Assembly (NCBI GenBank): GCA_029255685.2
Contig: CM055311.2
Span: 58,673,048 to 58,737,047 of the forward strand
Length of the DNA: 64,000 bases
Source of the DNA: Silene conica
Lineage: Eukaryota; Streptophyta; Magnoliopsida; Caryophyllales; Caryophyllaceae
Direction of reading: 5' to 3'
Shown: in pieces, positions 57,696 through 64,000 of the stretch
Layout of the letters: every line of letters begins with the position of its first letter
How positions within the stretch are numbered: position 1 is the stretch's first letter
Position numbers and translations under genes: made by a program
Notes under the pieces: generated by a model
Database searches by the model: none
What the model saw: the letters and a program-made list of their open reading frames with translations, nothing else
Told to the model about the DNA's origin: nothing

Positions 57696-59593
57696 ATGTC
57701 TTACAGCGAAGATGCTATTATGACTGAAATGGGTCGTACAATAGGCCAAAGAGTGACGGACTCTAAGCGACGTGTCTCTATAGAAGCAGCAGCAGCAACA
57801 ACGCCACGTCCTGGTCGGGGAGGTAGGGTAGGGGAAGGGGAAAGGGTATCCTAATCAGGTCTCCCGACCCTACTCCCGAGGACGAGCTTCAGTTACCGAG
57901 AGCGTTTTTCAGGGAGCCAGCTAGTAGTTCTGATGACGATGAGGAGGAGCAGTTTGAGGAACCGGTCGGGGAGGATGATGATGATGATGAGGAGGAGGAG
58001 GAGGAGGATGACTCCCGCTTTCTGGACGAGGAGGCCGCTGTTCGACCACCTAAGAAGGTGGTACATGATGCTAGCGGCCGATGCTAGCGGCCGATATAAG
58101 CAGGTTGTGGAGGGTGCTTCTAGTAGCACGGGGAGGAAGAAGACTCCGTATCTTTCTTGGCGTCTTACCAGTCCGGTTGATGGCGGGTCCGTCTGTCGTT
58201 AGTGTCCTACGTATCTTTGGTGGCCACGTAGCTTACAGTAGTTGGACGGATCAGAGAAGCGTGAGATCGTGGTTCACGTGTTACGAGAGGCTGGGTGCTA
58301 TGGAGAAGATGAGTAAGATGAAGGTCCGTTCTTCGGTGATGTAGAGAGTTGGCCAGCGTGGGCTTGATCATCTGAGGTCCTCTTTGACCACCCGGTTGGA
58401 TGAGAACCTTATCACTGCTTTTGTAAAGAGGTGGCAGCCGGACACCAACACTTTTCCTATGTCGTTTGGTGAGATTACTATCTTGTTGCACGACGTTCAC
58501 AGGATTCTCGGCATACGGGTGGATGGCGCAAGGGTTATGGACGAGGGTCAAACGAGCGGGGAGATTGGTTTGAAGGGGAAGTTGGCTGTGTTGTTCGGCA
58601 TGGATGTGAAGGACGTGAGACCACCGTTTTACAAAGGTGGTGGGCTGACGGTGAAGAAGTCGATGGAGCTCGCGGGGAAGGGGGACCAGTATGACTCGCT
58701 ACGGGCTTACATGATGTTGTTGGTAGGACAGACTTTGTTCACCGACAAGTTCAGTGATCGGGTTGTTGCTCGTATGTTGTCATTATTCGATGAGTTTGAT
58801 GAAATCGATAGCTATGCTTGGGGGGCCGCGACATTGGCGTACTTGTATCAACAGTTGGGGATGGCTTCGCGTAGGGAGGCTGCTCGTCGAGGCTTGTGAT
58901 ATTATGTGGAGGGACGACCACTTGTCGAGGCTTGGTCACGGGTTCCTAGGTTTAGGGGAGATGTTGGGTTGTTGGAGCAGCACAGACAGAGGTTGAACGG
59001 GCTCAGGGCGGAGCAGGTGACGTGGCTCCCTTATGGTGTTAGCCCACACAGGGCTTGCCGTAGTTTGCTCTACTCGGGCGTGATTATGTTTCTGGATATA
59101 GTGGAGTCGTACCAACCTGATAGGTGTCTCCGTCAGTACGGGTATGTTCATCAGGTTATCCCGAACCCTATGCGGTTCCCAACTGTCGATGTTCGTCCGG
59201 CTAAGTCGACTATGGGTAACAGGCTGTCGTACGGTGATACTCCTAATTTGGAGCGGGGTTTGAGAGGCGGAGGTTGCGTTGAGACAACGATTTGACCAGT
59301 CTTTGATGCCGTTTCAGTGTGATCCCCGCTACATGGGTTGGTATAGCAAGATTTCTCACCCATACTTCTACCCCCCTGCACGTCGTGTTTAGATGCGCTC
59401 ACTCCCTTTCAGCGAAGAGCCAGAGGTTGCCCGAGCTGTTAGTCGTCATTTCTCCCAGATTTATAGTCAGCCTACCACCGAGCGAAAGTGGTAGTATATG
59501 CGGCACTTGGTGGACCAGATGGAGCGGTTCTTCAGATCCAAGGATGACGTTGAGGATGCTGCTGCTGCTGATGATGATGATCAGACCCAGTAG
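57696..59593 (+). pseudogene. Plant mobile domain (PMD) protein, decayed
   Basis: PMD proteins (PF10536; MAIN/MAIL1 are host members) are found both as host silencing factors and as transposon-borne genes. Reading from MSYSEDAIMTEMGR: a basic/low-complexity N-terminus, a D/E-rich run near 57,930-58,010, GPSVVSVLRIFGGHVA near 58,190, RWQPDTNTFPMSFGEITI near 58,430, LHDVHRILGIRVDG near 58,490, a helical part to 58,899, TWLPYGVSPHRACR...SGVIMFLDIVESYQPDRCLRQ near 59,020-59,140, SHPYFYPPARRV near 59,355 and an acidic tail. The frame changes at least three times and has several stops: one early TAA near 57,853, a 13-bp tandem duplication of GCTAGCGGCCGAT near 58,070, a TAG near 58,342 and a TGA at 58,897. 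It is almost certainly not translated whole. Confidence 0.75.
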
Positions 59594-59818
59594 TTTTTTT
59601 GTATTGTTATGTATGAACTTTTCTAGTTGTGTTTTGTATGGATATTTTAATCTTTTTAGTAACTCATAGTTTTTTTAATTAAAATAGATTTTTATTAATA
59701 GTAACTTGATTAAAATACATAAAACACAATTCTAAACTTAATTAAAACATAGCTTAGATCGGAAATTAATTAATATACATAAAACATAAAGCGTAATTAG
59801 AACATAGTTTAACGAAAC
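59594..59818. other. Convergent spacer between PMD and small gene
   Basis: AT-rich with two copies of a GAAACTTAATTA / ATACATAAAACA block. Probably shared 3' untranslated sequence of the two convergent genes. Confidence 0.5.
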
Positions 59819-60298
59819 TTAATTATCTTCGGATGATGAAGATAAAGATTCCAGATCTCCTTCATAATCTCCAGCTTCAATTTGTTCAGGTTGGCTAGCC
59901 ACATATCGATCATATAACTCAATTACGCGGAGTTTGACATTTCCTAGGTTGAACACTCTACCGGCACATAAATCTGATAGTGTTGCGTAGTCTATCACGT
60001 TTAGTATACGCTCAATATAGACAAAGAAATCACTGTTTAACCTGTGAAACTCCCACATCTTCTCAGTTAGTATTTCATCAGAAACAACCTCGTCGGTAAC
60101 AGCTGGAGTGAATCCGGGGTGTGGGTGTCCGACTAAGATGATACAACGGCTGCCAATTGGAGGATTTTCTAGCAAGTCTCATACAGTGGCACTTGGAATG
60201 ACTAGTTCAAGGTGAGACACTAGCACTGGTAACTCCGTAGCGACATGATCGATCCTTAGTTGATAAGCTCTGACTTTCTGAGTGTTTGTGAGAACCAT
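59819..60298 (-). pseudogene. Small acidic-tailed protein of the MULE, unrecognised
   Basis: A frame of 159 codons from ATG at 60298 to TAA at 59819, interrupted by one in-frame TGA near residue 40 (about 60,180), after which a long open part runs MLENPPIGSRCIILVGHPHPG to an ESLSSSSEDN tail. I recognise no domain. Visible features are a hydrophobic, helix-like N-terminal third, a short CIILVGHPHPGF patch, a charged helix (YDRYVASQPEQIEAGD) and an acidic serine-rich end. It lies directly downstream of the transposase gene on the same strand, and has its own TATA box and repeat array upstream. It could be an accessory MULE protein comparable in position to a mudrB-type second gene, but I see no sequence resemblance. 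One stop only, so it decays more slowly than, or is younger than, its neighbours. Confidence 0.5.
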
Positions 60299-60365
60299 CT
60301 TAATACTTTTGAGTTTTAGTAGTGAATAAGGTGTGTTGTTGCGATTACAATGAACATAAAAACGA

Positions 60366-60374
60366 CTATTTATA
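60366..60374 (-). promoter_or_regulatory. TATA box of the small gene
   Basis: Minus strand TATAAATAG, 68 bases upstream of the ATG, a normal plant spacing for a ~35-base leader. Confidence 0.6.
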
Positions 60375-60385
60375 AGAATTTAGAT

Positions 60386-60533
60386 GATAACGGTAACATT
60401 TTAAAATTTAACGGTCACATTTTTAAATTCAAACGGCAACATTTTTAAATTCAAACGGTAACATTTTTAAATTGAAACGGTAACATTTTAAATTACAACG
60501 GTAATATTTTAATATTACAACGGTAACATTTGA
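60386..60533 (-). promoter_or_regulatory. Seven-copy AACGGTAACATTTT minisatellite upstream of the small gene
   Basis: Seven AACGG cores at ~20-24 bp spacing, each followed by TAACATTTTTAAATT with small changes, directly upstream of the TATA box. AACGG is the core of plant R1R2R3-MYB (MSA) and other MYB sites, here in the inverse direction relative to the gene. A regulatory role is inferred. Confidence 0.6.
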
Positions 60534-60551
60534 AATCCATCTCGAAATACA

Positions 60552-61157
60552 TTACCAAAGCGTGGGAGGCTGTCTTCGGCGACTAACTCGAGGTGTTGTT
60601 CCCATTAACGTATGCCATTTCCCGATGTTTGAGTTGTACAAATCAGCATAATGTGCTACCGTAGGGTCTCTTACCGATTCCCAACAAGGTTCGATCGGTG
60701 GCATCGGTGCTTCGCTCGGTGGGACACTACAATGCAATCTCCTCCAATGGAAATGGTAGTTTAGAATCCACAAAACACCGTATGGCCTCGACTGTTGACC
60801 TGTGGGCCTTACGGGTAAGTATGTATGACATTGCCAAAAACAACCTTCTTTACTCTCCCACTGGCCGACTAAACAAATAGTCCAGTTAAACGACGATGCA
60901 AAGACGGTCAAATATTCCCAGGACATCCAATGATGAGTACCACAACCTCCTCTACCGGTAAACTCGATAGCTCTCAATGTATGCTGGTATCTGCTCAAAC
61001 GCGGAGGTGTAACACAACACTCATAAAAAATTATCTTGTAGATATCGTATGTTAGAATCTCTCTAAGATACCACTCTCTCGTGACTAAGTGGTCATCTTC
61101 GCGACCCCAGACAACATGCGATATTACCCGATAACCACAATGACCATCATCACCCAC
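60552..61157 (-). pseudogene. OTU domain part of the MULE transposase gene
   Basis: The longest open piece of the C-terminal domain. OTU proteases cleave ubiquitin chains. The DG-x-C-GYR motif equals the DGNCLFR active-site signature, and the His motif is present ~125 residues later. Only a TAG codon at 61164 separates it from the transposase frame, which is otherwise continuous, so I read it as a fusion and not a separate gene. Whether OTU fusions like this are already catalogued for this MULE clade I cannot check. Confidence 0.7.
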
Positions 61158-63243
61158 ATCTACCTAACCATCAAAGAACTCCCATAATGCTTTGGGGAAC
61201 CCAAATTTTTTACTCCAACTGGACAAAGGTCCCCTAGTGTAGCCGGTCTCCAATGGTGCACCAATAGGTCCATCAGCAAAATCACCTACCGTACATTCAA
61301 CAGATGTCGTCGCAGGGGTAGAAACTTTCTTGCCCTTCCTCTTTGCATGCTCAAATGTGGACTTGTTCCGAGTAGTAGAACCCCTCGGTCTCCCTTTGGG
61401 GTTTTCTCTAACATGAGGTGGACAAATATCTCCGTCTTCCAGATGGAGACCATCTCGTAATTTCTTAATGATTATACGTCTCTTCGCCGGGTCACTACCT
61501 CTAGCTTCCGCTATAAGCGCCTCCAACTCATCAGCATCGCTCTTTGGCATTTGTTGGGGAGTGTCGTACTCCAAAGCCCTCCAAAACGAGTGCATGTCGT
61601 CAAGATGGACCCTCCTACCCTTTCTTTGCAATTGGATCAAAATGCAAGCACAAGGTAACCCATGAGTAATCCGTAGCACACATCCACACTGTTCTTCCAG
61701 CCCGTTCCCGAGCTCAATCCCTCTCTCAATCTCAGCTTCCATGATCTTAATGGCTTTGGAAGACACATGTCCTCGCAATAAGGAAAATACCCGATCCGCA
61801 CTTCGAGGCTTACTCCTCGATACTTCTAAATCATGTCTAATCTTCGAGTGTTGAGCTTCAAGCATGGAGTGAATACGATCCCACATAGTATCAAGGTTTA
61901 AGTTATGAGTTATGACTCTTCAACCAAGACTTCAAAAGGGAATGAAAGGACTCTACCTGGGAAGTGGTCGTGTTACCGAGGTGGAAGTACTGGTTTGTAT
62001 ATAAAGCAACGAACTTCTTCCTGTATTTAGCCTATGTGTTCTGATGACATAACCAGCAAACACTTCCCAATTTTCACAAAAAAGAATCATATGCACTCCT
62101 AAACTCATCAACGGTGGATGCATTGATCACGCGGTACCAACCGCTTTCTTTACTGTGCATGATCATATCTTTGTACCAAATCAAATTCCTCAAATTTAGT
62201 GCTTCTTTCTTCACAGTGCGGTTAAAATGCGAACGATACAAAAGGTGAGGAGTGTCCGGATAAAGAGACTCAATAGCGCCGATCAAACCCAACTCCCGAT
62301 CAGTGACAAAGGTAGGCATAGGTGAACACGTACAGCTAAGTAGATCCTCTAATCTCCCCAACATCCACCCATAATCGGTTTCACTTTCTGATGGAAGGAG
62401 CACAGTGGCAATTAAGAAGGAGAAACCACGCGGTGTTACGCCAACAACCTCAACAAGAGTAATCTTGTAAACGTTGGTCTTGTACGTAGAGTCAATAAGA
62501 GCCACATGTAGGTAAACACGAAAGAGTTTAACGGCTTCTGGATGAGACATAAACACCTGCCTTAGCTCCTTTCAATCGGGATCTGATTTGTGCCACTCCA
62601 CATATTTAGCAGCAACTGCTAGAGCCAACAGTTGTTGAGCGGGATGCCGCGTTCCTCTCATCTCACGCCGAACCTTGTTTGCCTCGCTATAAATTTGCCC
62701 GCTTGTAGGTTAGGTTTTATCCGGGGTTCTTTGATGAAGACCGTTTTTGATATCTCTCGGCGGAATCGATGCCCGGACTTGTTGCCTCACGAAATCTTTC
62801 TCTTCGCCATCCAAACCAGCAAAATGTCTATCCCCATCTTTGTAGTTTGTTACTTCGTGGTTGTGATATCCACTCTTCTCCGAAGTCAGAATGTTCCAAA
62901 CAATCAACTGGTTCCCATTTATATCATTAACATCGTCCTGCACGGCTCGAACCCGAAACAAACAATCGCACTTAGTTGTCCTTCTCTTATTAGGCTTCTC
63001 GGGTTTCTCGGGATCGATCTTCTTTCTGGTTCGGCCTTACCTTGAACAACGAAAGTATGACCCGAGCAACTCCGGTTGTCTACGATTTGTGGCCCCATTT
63101 GTTGTTTTTACTAAGGCAAACCCGTTATCAAATGCTATTTTCTGAGCCTAGTCAAACGCCTCATCCCGACTGGCAAAACATGTATCCGTCTCAAATAGGC
63201 GGTTGTAATTAACATCATTTCCACCAAACTCCTCAAACGAATC

Positions 63244-63802
63244 CTGTTAACACGCAAAATTAGTAATGATTAGATTATAAAATATGAAAAAGACCTAAAT
63301 TTATGTTAAAAACTTAATAAAAAGACGGAAAACCAATTTAAAAGTCTGATCCATTGAGGGACTTTGATTTCTCACGTCCAAGCCAACAAGGGACGTGAAT
63401 AGTACACGTCCCTGCCCTATATGGACGTACCAATCACACGTCTAAGTCCATGAAGGACGTTGAATGTGGACGTCCTGTCCATGCTGGACGCTGGTTCTGC
63501 ACGTCCCCTCCATGAGGGACGTGTGAATTCAACATCCCCGTCCATGGAGACGTGTACTATTCACGTCCATGGCCATGAGGGATGTTGAATTCCCACGTCC
63601 CTCTCCATTAAGTATGTTGAGTTTTCACGTCCCTCTTCATTTATGGACATAAATTACGTAGGCTATGGGGCGCGTGTTCAAGCTTTGGGGCGTGTCGTAT
63701 TCAATACTAACATGTAATTTGATTCATATAAAATAATGGCCTAAACATGTAATTCAATAAATAATAATTCGATTCAAATGAAAATAGATTTTAGTTACTT
63801 AC
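63244..63802 (-). other. First intron of the MULE transposase gene
   Basis: Minus-strand donor TCG|GTAAGT, acceptor GTTAACAG. It is mostly occupied by the GGACGTG array. Confidence 0.75.
63352..63660. repeat. GGACGTG...CACGTCC tandem array, unit ~40 bp (second copy)
   Basis: Seven or eight diverged units such as GGGACGTGAATAGTACACGTCC with CCATGAGG-type spacers. Same family as 57,093-57,430, located at the mirror position of the other convergent gene. Confidence 0.85.
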
Positions 63803-63850
63803 CGATGAATCGTTGTTAGCGTTTGATGTTGATTGTTCATTGTTTGACAT

Positions 63851-64000
63851 TGAATCGTTTTTGTTGTTTAAACGTTGTTACCGACTTTTTTTAAATGTTA
63901 TTTTTTGTCTGGGAGAAAATAAGGTAAAAAGGAGAAAAATGGTAAGAAAGGTAATTATTATGAAAAACGTACCTTTCGCAACCTTAAAATAAGGGACAAG
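63851..64000 (-). other. Upstream region of the MULE transposase gene
   Basis: AT-rich leader/promoter region and presumed terminal part of the MULE, cut by the window edge. No terminal repeat could be paired with the left side. Confidence 0.5.

Larger units (their letters stand above)
60552..63850 (-). pseudogene. MULE transposase with C-terminal OTU protease domain
   Basis: Exon 1 is 63850-63803 (MSNNEQSTSNANNDSS, donor GTAAGT). The intron is 63802-63244, and exon 2 runs from 63243 to 60552. Nearly all of exon 2 stays in one frame. Order: FAR1/WRKY-GCM1-like zinc finger (FRCS...CDCLFRV...YHNHE, about 63,090-62,840), MULE transposase core with LIDSTYKTN (first Asp, about 62,490), VTDRELGLI (second Asp, about 62,320) and QVESFHSLLKSW (Glu, about 61,950), SWIM finger CGCVLRITHGLPCACIL (about 61,690-61,640), a basic linker, then OTU sequence GDDGHCGYRVI (about 61,150) and YHFHW (about 60,770) carrying the Asp, Cys and His expected for OTU proteases. 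Damage: stops at 63148 (TAG), near 63,085 and 62,704 (TAA), near 62,572 (TGA), two just below 62,074, and 61164 (TAG), plus a 7-bp tandem duplication (AGTTATG at about 61,901-61,914) that shifts the frame. Most stops are explained by C-to-T transitions. Confidence 0.8.
54880..64000. mobile_element. Large Mutator-like element with PMD, small ORF and transposase-OTU genes (right end outside window)
   Basis: Left part: CGTCGTCGAC/ATCGTCGACG pair at 54887-54918 and an untranslated exon (split by a solo LTR). Then a PMD gene on plus, a small gene and a transposase gene on minus, and AT-rich sequence to the window edge. I could not pair terminal inverted repeats or a 9-bp duplication, because the right end is probably beyond 64,000. 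That all three genes belong to one element is inferred from three facts: the PMD and transposase genes face each other, their first introns contain the same repeat family, and the left terminal motif recurs at the other PMD copy. Confidence 0.6.

Noticed and set aside
58207-58551. Minus-strand frame opposite the PMD gene
   Set aside because: Antisense shadow; the plus strand shows clear PMD motifs over the same bases.
62632-63145. Plus-strand frames over the transposase zinc-finger region
   Set aside because: Antisense to the FAR1-like finger on minus; no domain of their own.

Overview
This is a plant nuclear window. It has a spliced host gene with large introns, chromovirus and copia LTR elements primed by initiator-tRNA-Met, a MULE with plant-mobile-domain genes, a hAT, a Helitron and MITEs. 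The organism looks like a eudicot with a repeat-rich genome. The style of the LTRs and short palindromes makes me suspect Caryophyllales, but that is a guess.

Layout. 1-14.3 kb is a nest: a young, whole-looking Ty3/gypsy chromovirus (minus) sits in a Ty1/copia element (plus), which sits in a decayed plant-mobile-domain (PMD) gene (minus). 15-28.8 kb is a graveyard of older LTR elements: Athila/Tat-like LTR pieces, one split by a second copia copy on the minus strand, and Tekay-like LTR pieces. 28,871-40,141 is the one clear host gene, a PAT1-type mRNA-decapping activator in five exons (829 aa), with MITE and MULE debris in its introns and a MITE just after the stop. 41,384-51,209 is a hAT-type element with an exact 8-bp target duplication. 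Inside it lies a young non-coding LTR element (LARD type) with an exact 5-bp duplication and the same terminal signals as the gypsy element at the left. 51.2-54.8 kb holds an old LTR piece, two tandem Helitron-like 5' ends and a short non-autonomous Helitron. 54.9-64 kb is a large Mutator-like element running off the right edge.

The most interesting part is the right-hand MULE. It carries a PMD gene on the plus strand (57,696-59,593). On the minus strand is a transposase gene (63,850-60,552) whose frame runs FAR1/WRKY-GCM1-like zinc finger, MULE DDE core, SWIM finger and a C-terminal OTU cysteine-protease domain. Between them is a small unrecognised acidic-tailed gene (60,298-59,819) with its own TATA box and an array of seven AACGG motifs. 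The PMD and transposase genes point at each other from opposite ends. Each has a first intron filled with the same family of ~40-bp GGACGTG/CACGTCC repeats. All three genes carry stops, so this copy is decaying, but the architecture is legible. The PMD copy at 12.7-14.3 kb shares the 5' exon/intron layout and the CGTCGTCGAC upstream motif, so the family is present at least twice.

Other signals that ordinary annotation would miss are an iterated hairpin plus polypurine-tract module beside the 3' LTR of three chromovirus-type elements, with stems that differ but remain paired, and clusters of family-specific GC-rich palindromes inside several LTRs. Everything is read by eye from sequence. Family names rest on motif recognition, not on a database search.
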